64,000 bases of DNA from Strongyloides papillosus (GCA_005656395.1 SRSI01000031.1:806001-870000); one strand, 5' to 3'. Counted from the first letter of the stretch, positions 1 to 13,698 are shown. A program made the numbers and translations. Notes: generated by a model not told the origin, from the letters alone.

Positions 1-2212
1 ATCACATTGAGATGAAAAGCATACAGACAGTTATTAAAAAGGATTGGTTTTTTATAATACAGTAACATAATAAATGTTAAATTTCAATAAACAAAGTATT
101 GTAAAAAATATATTTATAAAAAGCAATAATCATATATTTTTTGTCTTGATAATTGTTTTTACGAAATTAAAAATAGATTTAAAGATAATGCAAAAATATA
201 AAGTACTGATGTTTGATTTATAAAAGGAAATGTAAACATAAGGAACTTAAATTAAAAAAAAAACTTCCATATTTTATCGTGTTTTAACATTAAGATATAA
301 TATCTTCTAAAAACTATATATTTGATTGCCTTCAGTCAAATGTATGGATATTTTTAAATATATTTCGTTTGACTTATACAAGAAATCAATATTTAAATTG
401 ATAAAATATTTTATTGAAAAGAAAATATAAATATAAAAAAATTTCAAAACAAGAAATATAATAAATTTAAAATCCATAAGATACATTTTTTATTAATGAA
501 AAATAAATAATATACATATATATTAGATTTAACCTGTTTCATTTCACATAATATTTATCCACAAATGTTTATGATTTGTTATTATTAGTCACAACACGGA
601 TTTTAATTCAAACATAAAAAGCTTTTTTGTTTAATAATTCTCTACATATTTGCAACGAATGTGCTAGAATTTAGATCACTATATTCATTTTTAGTGTAAC
701 CTCAGACGAATACAAAACCATCAATAAATACAAATATAATCACCACTTTAAAAAAACTAAACAAAAATTTAATAAAACATTAAGGAATTAATTAAAATAT
801 AAAAAATTATAATAAATTTAATTATTTTCTGATGCATATTTCATAACTTTTTTTCTTTTGACATACTTAACTAAATTTTTCAGATAATTCGCTAGAAATA
901 AATTTAACATCGAGACATTTGTAATACAACTTATACAAGTACATATTGTGGTGTTATTTATGTATCAAATTGCAGTAATTCTTAAAATTTGTAAATTATC
1001 AACTATGTTCTGCCTTTAAATCTTTTAAATATTACTTTAGATTCATCATTTGTAATATTAATGCTTGTGTTAGCACATTTACACAAGCTTGATCGAATTT
1101 GTAAAACATTTTTTTTTCAAATTCTTTTATTGATAATGTTCAGAAATAAAAAAATAGGATGAATTTTTTCTTAATTTTTAACATAATTGAAAAAATGAAA
1201 TGAATTATTAATACAACTTCGTATATTTCATTAAAAATTGTCCTAATTTTGGCAATTTTTTTATATACCATTTAATGATTATAGTGTATTAAGTGGTGTT
1301 TTTTATACATCAAACCAGCAGAATAATTGTAAATTTAATTGTGAATGTTACAAGCTATTATTATATTTATTTTGACTTTTTTTCAAAAAAAGAACTCACA
1401 ATGATGATGTTTTTTAAATCTGTGAGTTATTTGTTAAAATATTTACTAATTGATACATAAAAAGACTTAACATGTTAAAGATCTTTAATAATTACTAATG
1501 ATGATATATCTAAGGTCAATATATTTTTATTTCATCCTAAAAAAAACTCAATCTTTGCGGATATAACCTATAAAACTAAATTATTTGTCTTTTCATAAAA
1601 TTTGTATATATAAAAAATTTTTAATTAATATATTATACAGTAATAACAACTTTTACACATATTATTAGTTGTTCTAAGAGTACTCATTTTTAACCACTAA
1701 ACAATGAATTTTGGAAGTTAAGTTTTTTGTTGTATAAATATATACATATATTTTTTATAAGTTATATTTTTATTATATTATTGTTAAATTTTAATATAAA
1801 TTTTAAATAATAACTAAATTTCCGTGTGATAAAAAATAATTATATTTGATTTTATTTGAAAAGATTGAATACAACATTAATTTTATTAAAAAAATCCTTT
1901 ATTTCATATGTTCATTTATAAATATTATATATAATGAATTAATGCTCATGCCAATCACCTTATTTTATGTTAGTCCACTGAAATTATTAAAAAAAATGGT
2001 GGTATTTAATTTTTTCCTATTAGAATTAAATATATTATACTTAGAAAAAAAGTAAATAGGAACAAAAAATTATTAAAGTTTTAATTAAGCGTAATTTAAA
2101 ACTATTTTCAATTTAATCATATCTTTCTCATAAAGATGACCATACAAAACAAATGGTAATTTTTTCATTTAGAGAAGCCATAAAAAATAAATTTTGCAGT
2201 GAAAGATTTTAC
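1..2212. other. AT-rich intergenic region, no gene seen
   Basis: I see no supported gene. The only longer open frame (1846-2055, plus) starts with TTG, is rich in Phe, Ile and Lys as expected from random AT-rich DNA, and shows no splice-linked partner exon. Confidence 0.6.
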
Positions 2213-3220
2213 TTATACAATAATGGCCATTCTTGAATAATGTTTTTTAAAAAAAATCAATAATTCGCGTCTATTTTTCGTTGGTAATACTAGAAATAAT
2301 ACTGAGTTAATTGTTGAAATACTACATATTAGTTGATATACTTTAGTACCATATATTTCCACTTTTTCATAAAAGCCAAATGCTACTCCTATATAAAGAA
2401 AGATTATTGGAATCAAAATTAGAATTATTGGAAAAAATGCTTGGAAACTCAGTAATCTTGTGAAATCAGTGTACGTATTTTTGGTGTGATTTGACATTAT
2501 TAAACTCCATTGCTTCATATATGTTATATACTTGTAATAAAGAACGAAAATCATTCCTATATTGATAATAAAGTAGGAAGCATATGAGTAGAAAAGTAAG
2601 TGTACTAATGGTGATGTCTGAAAAAAAACTATAAATTAACTTAGTAGAAATGGATTAGTTACAGCTTTACAGGAAATAGCTCTAGATGATTTTGATACAA
2701 ATAAAGTTTGATAGTTTCTCAATTCAACATATTTTACCCATATATATGAAGGAAGTTCATTTTCCAACATAATATATACTGGTATACATGTTACAATACC
2801 TGCTAAAATAACATAAAAAATAATTGCTATTGTTTTTCCTTTTGATAGTTGTATATTTCTGCACATAATTGTATACGATGCAAATACAATAGCCGTTGGA
2901 AATGCAATATTTGAGTAACATAAGAATGTATAAAAAGAAATAATAAAGCGATTTGTATGTTGATTAAATAAAAGTTGATCAAAAAAATCTATTATTATTA
3001 TAATTTCTCCATCATAAATAATAAGATGAAATTTGAAAATAAACTGAAAGATAGACGATATAAGTCCAAATGTAGAAAGACCCATTATAATATGAGAATA
3101 TCCATTGTTATTTTTCTTATTTTTCAACAAAATTTTATAGGATTTTTTCAATGCAATAGAAGTAAATGTGACTCCAAAGATAAAATTTAATAAATCTATT
3201 AAATCTTTGATCCAAATCAT
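2213..3220 (-). CDS. 7TM chemoreceptor, Str superfamily (2 exons)
   Basis: Nematode serpentine receptor, probably a chemosensory GPCR in the plasma membrane or cilium of a sensory neuron (inferred from family). Two exons join in frame: 3220-2663 and 2617-2213, with a 45-nt phase-0 intron (GTAACT...TTTCAG). The product is 320 residues, a normal length. The N-terminal exon carries about five hydrophobic segments starting at the first Met. The second exon has the MSNHTK motif followed by TM6 (Q-x3-P-rich segment) and TM7. This Ser-x-x-Thr, Q-x-x-x-P pattern is typical of Str/Srd/Srh-type receptors; I cannot fix the exact family. It is a tandem paralogue of the gene at 4598-5719: the sequence around RNIQLSK matches KKMELSK there, and both have an intron at the same place before TM5/6. 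Confidence 0.8.
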
Positions 3221-4597
3221 ATAACTTGATATTAAATGACTGTTTATATTTCAATGTAATAAATTATTAATTCAATTTACTAAAAAGTTTTATTAAGTAA
3301 CAAAACATTTGCATTAAAGAAAGATTATATGCTAGAAGAGTAGTTTGATTAATAAGAAATTATATTACTCATATTCCGTATAAATATGTCGAAATATTGT
3401 TTTTTAAGAAGTACTTTAATAGTATTAAAAAACTATTTAGATATTATATTTAACGAGAAAACCTAATAAATAACAATAAAATTGCTTAGGGATTTGTTTA
3501 ATCATTTTTTCAAAGAAAAGATATTTCAATAACATAATTTATTAACATGAATAATTAATCATTTCTGAGATAAAAATTATTTTATTTTATCTTAAATATA
3601 GTTTAACAAAAATATATTTAAAATTAAATTTTAATTGTAAATTTGTTAGAAAATCAATTGTATTTTTCATCACATGTATTGTACTTTTTACCACGTACAT
3701 CTAATAAAAAAATAATATTATTGCTAAATATATTGTTTTTTATTTAAAAAATTCTTCTTTAACAATGTAATAGAATTCCTTAGTTTAAATACATTAATTA
3801 AATATCTTTATCTTAAATAAAGATTTTTTTGTCTTATCATACTATCATTGTTTTGTTATAGTATTTAAAAAAAATTATCTAATATTAAAATCCATGTATG
3901 AATACAATAAAATAATTTTCATGTAACTACAACAAAAACTGTTATTTTAAAAAGCAACTAATAAAATAATGTATATTTGCTTCTTTTTACATCTATATTT
4001 CTATATGTAGAAAGAACAATGATTACGTGAACAATTATAACAAGAAAAATTTTTTTAATGAATACATAATAAAAATGACATCATAATATATTAGAAAGTT
4101 ACAAAGTTTAGTGAGAGTTGACAGATGATTAATCAAAAAAATTTTTTAGTTTTTTGTTTTAAAATATATATTTTCTTCGATAAGTGCAATTATTGAGCTA
4201 TGGTTAACCCAATAATGGTTTTGAAAATTAGTATAATAAAAAGTTTAATTTTTAAATAATATTATTTTCTAAAATATATTATAATATTTTATTTATTAAT
4301 TGAAATTTTACATTTTATGACAACTTAATTTTAAGATTTATTGAAAATACAATAATAATATTAAAGTAATGATACTGTGATTTTTAAAAGAGATATTTTT
4401 AGCATGAATTATTTCTAAAAAAAAGTTTTTCTTTATTTATCAATAGAGTAATTAATTATCAGTTAGTACAAGTATTATTCTGTATCTATTTTAATTAAAA
4501 TTTTGAGTTAATTAAACTTTTAAAATATTAGAATAAAAAAAACAAAATTAATATATTATCAGTTAAAAAGCAAATTTCCTCTTTTTATTATTAAATT
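3221..4597. other. intergenic region between receptor paralogues
   Basis: AT-rich spacer between two tandem receptor genes. No coding sequence, repeat or RNA gene recognised. It should contain the promoter of the 2213-3220 gene and the 3' UTR of the 4598-5719 gene, but I could not mark either. Confidence 0.5.
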
Positions 4598-5719
4598 TCA
4601 CCCCATGTTTCTCAAGTCAGAGCCAACAACATTAATTCCTCCTAAATATTTAAAATTGCATTTTGTCAATTTATAAATAACTTTTTCAAAATAATCCTTT
4701 AAATATTGCTTGTTTCTTCGACTTACTACCAGGTATAAAAGAGGATTCACATAACAAACAGTAGATAAAATTTGTTGGATGGTAGTTCCAAATAATTCTC
4801 CCATTTCATAATTTTGTAAAAGTAAACAAATTACATAATACAGTACAGGAATACCTATTATAAATGTAGGAATAACAGATTGTAGTAAGAGTAATCTATT
4901 GAATTCTCTGTGCATACGCTTTGTATGATTAGACATTATTGAATTGTACTCTTTCATATACAAATGATATTTTATATATAAAATAATTACCAAAATATAA
5001 TTGATAATAAAAAATAAAATTAAACTACTAATCATAATGAGCATGATAGTTGAATTCTATAAAATAATGTTAAAAAGTTATTGCTATTAGGAAATTTACC
5101 AAATGGTTACATATTGAAAAAGAATTTTTTTCTAACATTGAAGTGTCATAATTATTTAATAAAAAATGGCTATAAAGTAATTCTTCAGGCACAGCTTTGT
5201 TAACTGCTATAAAACATAGTACTGTTGGAAGAATGGTAATTGTTATAGAATACATAAAAATTATTGAAATCATAATTTTTGATAATTCCATTTTCTTACA
5301 AACAATAACATATCTTACTAAAATAATTATATTATATAGATTATTTATATAAAATAAATAATTATTTTTAAAAAAATAAATTTACCTATCATAATATTTA
5401 TTGGATATCCAATATTTATATAAATACAAAATATAACTACCGAATAAAATATTCTATACAATGTTAAATCAAAAATAATTGTATCAAAAAAATCAAAGAG
5501 AATTACAAAGTATCCTTTTATAATGAAAATATGTAATTTCAAAACGTAAATTACAATTCCTGATAAAAAAGCAACAACTGCCTGCCAATAAATAAAGTTT
5601 GAGAATTGTTTTATATTATTGTCCTCCTTTAAACAATGAATTTGTAAGATTACAATAAAATTAAAAGTAATAGTTAATACAAGGTTAATAATATCAATTG
5701 ATTCTTTTAAATAATTCAT
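4598..5719 (-). CDS. 7TM chemoreceptor, Str superfamily (3 exons)
   Basis: Second member of the tandem receptor pair. The exons are 5719-5386, 5317-5100 and 5056-4598. The introns are 68 nt (phase 1) and 43 nt (phase 0). The coding length of 1011 nt gives 336 residues. The open frame extends to 5785, but I start at the Met at 5719 because it aligns with the start of the paralogue (both begin with a short polar tail, then an I-D-x-x-N/L membrane segment). The downstream intron matches the single intron of the paralogue; the upstream one is extra. The third exon has MSNHTK, a QSVIP segment and the TM7 end with a basic tail, as in Str-type receptors. Ligand unknown. Confidence 0.8.
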
Positions 5720-5785
5720 TTTTTTATTTTTATTAAAGTGAATATATTCTATCTTCAAAAAGTTTAGACTAAAAACCTTTATCAT

Positions 5786-7253
5786 TTTAAAAATATTTTC
5801 CTATTTAACATATATTGTTAAATGTCAGAATGTGGTTTAAAAATATTAGTTGAATGTTATTATTAAAATTAAAGATTGTTCTTAACATATATATCAAATT
5901 AAGGATTAATTATATTTACTTTAAATAAACTTTATTTCTATTAAGCAATATAATAAAAGGATTTTATTTATAATCTTATCCTTTTTTAATGACATGATCA
6001 TTGATGATAAAGAGCATCAAATTGATAATATCCATAATTATAATATTTATTTTTTTAGTAAAATAGTTAAACTAGCCATTTATAACACATTATAATTAAA
6101 ATAAAAAATAGTACAATTATTACTATGAGAGTAAAAGTGTTTGATAATTTAAAGTGAATTTTAAAAATTATTTTTGAAAATTAATCGTCGCAGTGATATT
6201 ATCATAGGATGGAACATTTTAATACTAAAGATTAAAGTTCTGTAACGCAATTCATTCTCAAAGGAAATATTATTAATTTAAAAATAAATAAATACGAAGT
6301 TTAACATTTTTGTTGTTTTTAAATCAATTCCATAACATTTACAATTACTTCGTTTAAGCACGACTGTTTTAAAGTCCATCATTAAGTTGTTGTTTACCAT
6401 AAAACAAATTTTATTAAGGCAATTACTGTAAATTAATTGATATTTCAAATTACCATGCTTTTTTCTACAGGTTCCAGTTTTTTATAGTAATTTTAACAAT
6501 TTTTCTCCAAAATAAACATTGAGAAAAATACGGTAAAGAGCATAAGCAATTTCAATTACAGTTATATTGCAATTATGAATGCGGATTCTAAATTTGATAT
6601 ACTTTTTATTGAATCTTTAAGTATTTAAATAAATATATGTTAATTGTATTAGTTTTTAATTATATACTTATTATCTGTATATGAAAAATCTATTTTGAAT
6701 TAGAGTACTTGATAAACTCTAAAAAACAAGTGTAGAAATTGAATACCCCTAAATTTAGTAGAAATATGTAAAAATATTATTAATTAAAGAATTTTTTATT
6801 ATTATAAAGGATAGAAAATTTTAGCAATAGATTTATATGTTTATTTATTTCTTATTTACACTTTGTGTTGATGGAAATTACAACTTTCCACTTAGTATAC
6901 ACAATTTGCTGTTATTTTTAAGAGTTCTGAAACTAAAAAATTTTAAACTTGAGTAATAATATTAGATATTTAAATTATAAAAACATATTTCCAAACAATC
7001 AAGATGTCAAAACAAAGAGACATTTCTTTAAAAATCCCATTAGATGTTATGGCACATATAATTTATTTTATACAATTAAGGATAATTTAAGTGTTAATTA
7101 ATTATTATATAATTATAGGGTTAGATAAGGTTTAATATTTAATTGTGTTGTGATTGTATGAGATAAGAAAATCGCACTAAAGGAACTGTAAGTATAATTT
7201 AAATAATTCATAATCTATTGTTTAGGTGGGTAAATTGAGTTAATTAGTTTATA
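5786..7253. other. intergenic, no gene seen
   Basis: AT-rich sequence upstream of the 4598-5719 receptor. It contains the promoter side of that gene. No long open frame, repeat or RNA gene recognised. Confidence 0.5.
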
Positions 7254-8138
7254 TTAGATTGGTGCAAACGTTCTGTCGTTTTTTTAACCGAAACTTTAGA
7301 AGGTTATAACTTTTAAAAGAAAATTACTTAATTTTTAATATACTATCCTTTATTATCAACAACTTGTCTTCAATTAGTTGTTATATTACCGATTTAAGAT
7401 TTGAAGAATTTCTTAACCTCTTTGAAGAAAGTTTCAAAAAAACCAATAATTACTTCATCAACTTTACAAAAGTGTCTACCATCCTAAAAGTTATGTAGAG
7501 ATAAGATTAGATAGTGACTAGATAGAAAAGCTTCTAGAGAATATGTTGTGTACGAGAGAAATTCATAGCTTCTCTCATCTAGATTTTTCCGAGTCTTCAA
7601 TGATACATGTCATCATACTGAAGAACAACTTTTTTGTCATTTTCTGAATTTTGTGATTTTTTTAGACATTTCTTGTCTAGTTTTGATGGCATTTTACATT
7701 AAAGGTCATTAAAAGTAGTTTGGAATTGATAGAATCTCAAAAAATCTTCATTTGAAGCTGAAGCCATACAAATAGATGCTCTATCTTCAAGATTCACTTC
7801 TTTGTCTTGAAACTTTGAGAACGATCTTTACATAGTTCCAACATTTACTACATCTCCCCCAATGCTACACATAAATTTTTAGAAACATCGGTTGTCACTT
7901 TTCATAGTTGAAGGTCTTAGAAGACATAATGTCAAAAATGACTTCTGATTGTCTTCATGTTTAGCAAAAGAAAATGTAGCACAGATAATATAACAATTTG
8001 CTATTATGCAAATTTTAAAGTAAAGAAGTGGTATAATCTATCTATTTTAATGACTTAATTTTTTGTCAATTGTGATCATATTTTTTTGATGATAGAAAGT
8101 AATATTGAAAAAAACGACAGAACTTTTACACAACCTAA
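7254..8138 (-). mobile_element. decayed mariner-like element, copy 1
   Basis: 885-bp element with imperfect terminal inverted repeats. The left end begins TTAGATTGGTGCAAACG and the right end, read inward, begins TTAGGTTGTGTAAAAG; both continue into TTCTGTCGTTTTTT. It is flanked by TA on both sides, the mariner target. The TTAGGTTGGTGCAAAAGT-like end is typical of mariner. The interior is homologous to the copy at 27552-28431 but in the opposite orientation. No open transposase remains; short stretches in the better copy resemble the N-terminal helix-turn-helix part. Autonomous mariners are about 1.3 kb, so this is a deletion derivative. Confidence 0.85.
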
Positions 8139-9933
8139 TATATTATTGTGTTGTAATTGTGCTTGTAAAGGAATATTTTAATAAAGTGATAAACTATACT
8201 AGGGGTGTACGCAAAAAAATTTAGAATAAATTTTTCTTGATAATCACATCATAGCAACTACCTATGATTCAACTTTACGTTATATTAGGATATCATTGAT
8301 TTAAATGACATTAGGACTATTATTTTTTTATATGTTAAAAAATTTATTTAGAAAGCTATAATACAATTGTAAAACCAAGGAGCAAGTAAAAAACATATGT
8401 GAAAACAGTAATTTGTACTATTTCAAAAGTTGCCACAAAATGTAATAACGTAATTAAAAAAAGTTATTTTAGAAGATACTCAAGTATTATGATTGTATGA
8501 GATTTTATATAAAAATTCATCAGTAATTTCATCAAAATATATACTTTTAATATTGCTTCAAAACATAATCTTTCTTATTGTTTTAATTAGGAAACGTAAA
8601 GAATATATTATCAAAGAAATGTTCAATCGAATTCAAAATTTAAATAAAAATTATCTAGTATCGACATATCATTTTAATCACAATATGTAGGATAATTCTA
8701 AAAAAAACGTTGCTATCTAGGTAACATGAATATCTACAGTATAAGGGAAACTATAAAATATTTTTAGATCCTACTTATGATTCGAAATCTATTGACAGAG
8801 ATTACTTATCAATATTAAAGGTATCTTTAAAATCCTATGGAAAAATTAAACTCGTTGGAAAATTTATTTTTGATCTAAAAGTATTTCATTCTACACCAAC
8901 TATAAAGAACATACCAAAATTATTTAGAAAAGACTTCTAAAGAATGTATGTTTTTTAGATAATTTAAAAGTGATATGAAAATAAAGTGTTATTAGTACGT
9001 AAATTGCTTTTATTTCGGTTATAGTAGATTTTCGAAGTAATTAATATTTTAGTTTATAAATTTTACTTCACATTTTTAAATTGAATAATCGAACATCAAA
9101 ATTATTTGTATAATAAAATCTGAAAAAATATGCTTTAAAAAAAGAAAAAAAATTGTAATTATATATGCTTATTATCAAAGAACAAATATTTTAATAGTTT
9201 AAAACCCAAGATACTAATTTACAGACAGTAAAACAGTAATGATTAAAATAAACTCTTCTTGTCACGCAATTTTGAAAAGTCATCAAAAACTAATATATAT
9301 AACCGTTTTGTCACCGAAATTTTATTTAGTCTAGTTTAAAGTTAATTATCCATTGCTGTGTGTTTATTTAAAATTAATTAATTAGTTTAGTTCTAGGAAC
9401 ACATATAGGATTCTAGTAACGATTATAAGGAGTTAGTAAAAATAATAATTTTGTATAATAGTAAGTAAACGGCAATGCGATTTTAAATAAATAAAATTTA
9501 GGTGGCCACTATTGTTTTTGTAATTTTATTAATTTTTATAATAAAAGCTTCTACTAATTGTGTTTATCGCACCACTAAAACTTCTTAAAATTTTTACTAG
9601 ACACAGGAAATTATAATCACGTTAGAAACATATTTATTTTATTGTATTTGTTAACAAATAAAAATTTTATACCAGTTAATCTAAATTTAAATTTATAAAA
9701 CATAAATTTTTACCATAAATTTTGTTATCATTAGCCACCTGCCTTAACAATAAAAATCTGCCAAAAATTTTTTCAGATGCTACTACTAAATTTTGTAAGA
9801 AACCTTTCTTTTTTTCTTGTATATATGTAAAGAAAAAATTTTATTAAACACCACTTTACATATTTATATTTAAAAAATAATAAGTATGGTTTCAACAAAA
9901 TTTTTCCTTATAGCAACCCCATATTTTACTTAA
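8139..9933. other. intergenic, with a weak coding-like stretch at 8493-8940
   Basis: Mostly featureless. At 8493-8690 (plus) there is an open frame with one hydrophobic segment. At 8741-8940 another open stretch of about 65 codons follows a possible acceptor (CTACAG). They can be joined in phase 0 with a donor near 8659. However, there is no ATG at the 5' end (TTG preceded immediately by TGA), so this may be a decayed gene or chance. I do not call a gene here. Confidence 0.3.
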
Positions 9934-10769
9934 ATGGTAATTGCTCGTTGTGGCGATACTATAGCTTGTACAGCAGCAGCTGATTGTACTTCATCAACAC
10001 AAAAGTGTATGGATATTGATGGGACTAACAAAGCCAGTGTTGAAGTCTGTAATATAGATGCAGACTGTGGAGGTACTGCTGGATCCTGTGACCTACTACG
10101 ACTGGAGATGTTGGAGGTAATGGTGGATTTAATGTATGTTCTATTGGTGTACAACAGTGTCTTATCAATGCTGATTGTAGTGGAATAGATCCAGCACTCC
10201 TTATTTGTAACTTGTACGCTCTTGTTTGTGAAGCTGATACAACAACTTCGACTACAACTACACCAACAAAAACAACTACGACAAAAAGTACACCAACAAC
10301 AACAAATACAACTAAATCCTCTTCTACAACTTGCCCAGATCAAGCAACTGGAGGAAGTAATGATTGTGCTTCACTAGTTGCATATTGTAAAAATAGTTGA
10401 TACCTTAGTTTAATGAAAGAGAAATGCTCTAAGACTTGTGGATACTGTACCACATCATCATCCAGCTCATCATTATCAGGAAGTACAAGCTCGACCACAC
10501 GTACAGATGCTTTATCTGACTGTTCCTCAAAAAGCTATTTATGTACAAATACAACTTATAAAGATTTAATGAAACAAAAATGTCCTAAAACTTGTGGATA
10601 CTGTACCTCATCATCATCCAGTTCATTATCATTTTCATCAGGAAGTACAAGTACCAGCACATGCAAAGATGCTTCTTCTGACTGTTCCTCAAAAAGCTAT
10701 TTATGTACAAATACAATTTATAAAGATTTAATGAAAACCAATTGTCCTTCAACTTGTGGATATTGTTAA
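9934..10769 (+). pseudogene. ShKT-domain, Thr-rich secreted-type protein, broken
   Basis: The frame encodes a Cys-rich N-terminal part (repeated C-x4-5-C-x4-DC patterns), a Thr/Ser-rich mucin-like linker (about 10235-10320) and three ShKT (six-cysteine) modules, each ending K-T/S-CGYC. ShKT domains occur in many nematode secreted proteins; this one is not evidence of toxicity. Two lesions break it. First, the reading frame changes near 10085-10095: the Cys pattern continues in another frame through 10400. Second, a TGA at 10398-10400 interrupts the first ShKT module, while the same frame continues for two further intact modules to the stop at 10767-10769. No signal peptide follows the ATG at 9934, and an in-frame stop sits just before it, so a 5' exon may be missing. 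Either a pseudogene or a sequence with base errors. Confidence 0.65.
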
Positions 10770-12084
10770 TTAATAGGATATATTTTTTCATTCATTTTAA
10801 ATTTTATATTTCGCAAGCAACATTTATGCGATAAAATCTTAGGTATTTATTAAATATTATTTTTTTCTGTTAACAAAACGAACAGTGATTAATTAAAAAA
10901 TTAGCTAATAAATTATGCTTTTTACCTAATAGAAATATTAATTTAGGCTATTTTTTTCTACAGAAATTAGTATTCGTTCAATTTAATAAAAAGATTCTTG
11001 TTTCATACAATTAATCAGTAATGATTGTGAAAATTATCCATAGATGCAATATATAATAAATGAACAAGTAAAACAATAGTCATTCATCCAATATTGTCAT
11101 CTTTTACTAACCTTGTTTATTTTTAGATTACTAATTTTACTAATCTAATTAATCTTATTTTTTATATTAATAAATATTAAAACCTCCGATAAAAAGAGAG
11201 GGTAGGTATTTATTTGTACTAATTGTAAACATAGTTACATATTTATAGTTTCTTGTCTGAATAAAACATTTATTCTTTTTTTGGTAATTTTAAAACAATT
11301 CTGTAAGCAAGATAATAAGCAAGGCAACAAACGAACAGAAATAAACAATATCAAATTGCTATACAACAAATTTCTATAAGGAACTCAATTATCTACACTA
11401 CAAACTTCTCAACTACAATTTCAGTTGATTTTAAACATGGATGTTTCATTAATCGTTTAATTGTAATTTTTATTTTCTCTTTTAAAAATATAATTAAATG
11501 GTAGAAGTTTATATTCCATTCTAATCATCAAAATTGTTGCAAATCTTGTAACTATTATTAAAAATAATTTGTTCATTGTTACATACATGATAAATAACAT
11601 AGATAAACATTTTTTTGCCTACAAACAACTTTGATGATAAATGAAAATTGTTTGCTTTAAATTAATAGTACTAATTAAAAATAATATTTATTATTGCATT
11701 AAACCTGCATTTATCAATGATATTATCTATTGAATTTATTTTGATATAAAATAAATCTTCTTCAAAATACTTTTGACATTAAATATATCAAAACAATATG
11801 TTTACAAAAATTGATCTATAATAAAATCACCAAAGCACAATAAAAAAAATCATTGTATATAAAATAGACATTATAAAAAATTAATGTTTTGTACAGACAA
11901 TAACATGTTTTGACTAGAGAAAAATTAGTTAATGATGGTTGATTGTATTTTATAAAATAAATGATAATTTTCAGCATCATAAATTAAAAGTTTTATATAA
12001 AATTTGGTAATCCATAATGATAACATAATTCCGTTAAAAATTTTATTATGATAGATATAATTCAAAATAAATCACATATTTCAG
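10770..12084. other. intergenic, no gene seen
   Basis: AT-rich spacer with no supported coding sequence, repeat or RNA gene. Confidence 0.5.
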
Positions 12085-13698
12085 CTAATAACAAATACGC
12101 ATTAAATTATCTAAATCCTTCCATTTTTCAAAATTTTTTAAGAAAGCAATATAATAAATATCATTTTCCTTTATACATCTTAATGATACATTAAATCTAT
12201 TGTTCATTAAGTTAAAATAATGTTCATTATTTTTGTTATCTGATACTACATCATCTGGATAGTAAAAATCAGAATCAAAATACAAAAACACAACTGTCTC
12301 AATCCATGGTGGAATATTAACTTTTCTCTCACCATTAAAAGCAACATTTCTTAATGATGGAATTTTATAAAGAGCGTTTTCAGGTATATTATAACAAAGT
12401 AAAAATGAAATTGTTGTAAGGGAAGGAAAAAGGATGCCAATTTTTTCGAAAATTTCTAATGTCATATTTTCCGCCTCCATTAAATAAAGTAATTTACTTA
12501 TTGATGATGGTAAGATGGATATTATACATTCCATCATAAAATTATATAAATGTTTTATATTTTCACCATTTGAATCGTCGGGTGAGGTATAATATTTTCC
12601 AAAAGAGATTCTTGCATTTGTTAAATTCTTTAAACAACTTCTATAGTTAAACAATTCTTTTAAATATAATTTTGCATCATCCAACGATTTATACTTATCT
12701 AATATTACTTTTGGTAGTGAATTTTCTACATAAATAACAATATATTGTAAATTTTCCAATGAATTTAAAAGTATCTTTAAAACCTTAAAATCGTTTATTT
12801 CATCAATGGAAACCATCAGAGATTTTGTTTCATCTTTTATATTTATCCTTCCCTCACTAAGATTATAATTATTTTCTTTTAAATACTTATTCCAATCCAA
12901 ATCATGATCCATTTGAATATTTAAATTTATGGTTTTTCCATAATTTAACATTTTTAAGGCGTTTTCTAGTGAGTCATTATCAGCACACTCGAAACCTATA
13001 ATTAAACGTACATCTTTAATCTTGGCAATATAATCCAAAAAATCTTTTATTGAATCATTGATGTTAGATAAGTTATTATAGTTTGTATTTGAACGTATAT
13101 ATAAATATATTTCATGTAACTTTGGTAATCCATCGAAAATACCATGATTTGAAAAATTGTATTTCTCTGCATACTTTAAAATTTCATCGAAAAAAATTGA
13201 TCCAGCCTTTTTTATTTTAGTTGATTTTAATTTTTCGTAGATATGTAAAATGAAACAGCTATTTGATATATTATCAAAACCATTTGAAATATTTAATTCG
13301 TTTACATTTGGAAATTGATCAATAACAAATTGAAAAAATGATGAATATTTACTAGCAAGATATATTTTATCATCATCAGACAATTTCTCTGTATCATCTT
13401 CAATAGAGAATGATATAAAATTATTAATTTCAAAATTTATCTTTGGTTGGTTGCTCAAAATTGTCTTCATATCGTTGATAGAAACTTTCTCATTATCATA
13501 CATATTATTGCATAATATATCAGAATTTCGAATATCTTCAATATTAGATATTTGGATATCAAAACAGCTTGATAAATAGTCAAATTTTTTGTGAATTTCG
13601 TAATCATTTAAATTTGTCTTACTTAAAAGTTTAGTAATATTTGATAGTGTATCACAATCATTAATCAAATCTTTAATATGAATATTTTCAGAGGACAT
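12085..13698 (-). CDS. unrecognised 537-residue protein, LRR-like
   Basis: Single uninterrupted frame of 537 codons from ATG at 13698. It is by far the longest open frame in this AT-rich region, so it is surely coding. No signal peptide or membrane segment. The protein is acidic and Asn/Asp/Ile/Leu-rich. From about residue 120 onward it shows irregularly spaced segments of the type L-x-x-L-x-I/L-x-x-N, e.g. near FPNVNELNIS (about 128-137), LPKLHEIYLY and FPSLTTISFL. These resemble degenerate leucine-rich repeats, such as those following F-boxes in lineage-expanded nematode proteins. I cannot see a convincing F-box at the N-terminus, so the class is uncertain. Likely cytoplasmic or nuclear; function unknown. 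Confidence 0.75.
   Translation of the reverse strand: MSSENIHIKDLINDCDTLSNITKLLSKTNLNDYEIHKKFDYLSSCFDIQISNIEDIRNSDILCNNMYDNEKVSINDMKTILSNQPKINFEINNFISFSIEDDTEKLSDDDKIYLASKYSSFFQFVIDQFPNVNELNISNGFDNISNSCFILHIYEKLKSTKIKKAGSIFFDEILKYAEKYNFSNHGIFDGLPKLHEIYLYIRSNTNYNNLSNINDSIKDFLDYIAKIKDVRLIIGFECADNDSLENALKMLNYGKTINLNIQMDHDLDWNKYLKENNYNLSEGRINIKDETKSLMVSIDEINDFKVLKILLNSLENLQYIVIYVENSLPKVILDKYKSLDDAKLYLKELFNYRSCLKNLTNARISFGKYYTSPDDSNGENIKHLYNFMMECIISILPSSISKLLYLMEAENMTLEIFEKIGILFPSLTTISFLLCYNIPENALYKIPSLRNVAFNGERKVNIPPWIETVVFLYFDSDFYYPDDVVSDNKNNEHYFNLMNNRFNVSLRCIKENDIYYIAFLKNFEKWKDLDNLMRICY

Noticed and set aside
1846..2055. 69-codon frame
   Set aside because: TTG start, Ile/Phe/Lys/Asn-rich low-complexity content, no supporting context.
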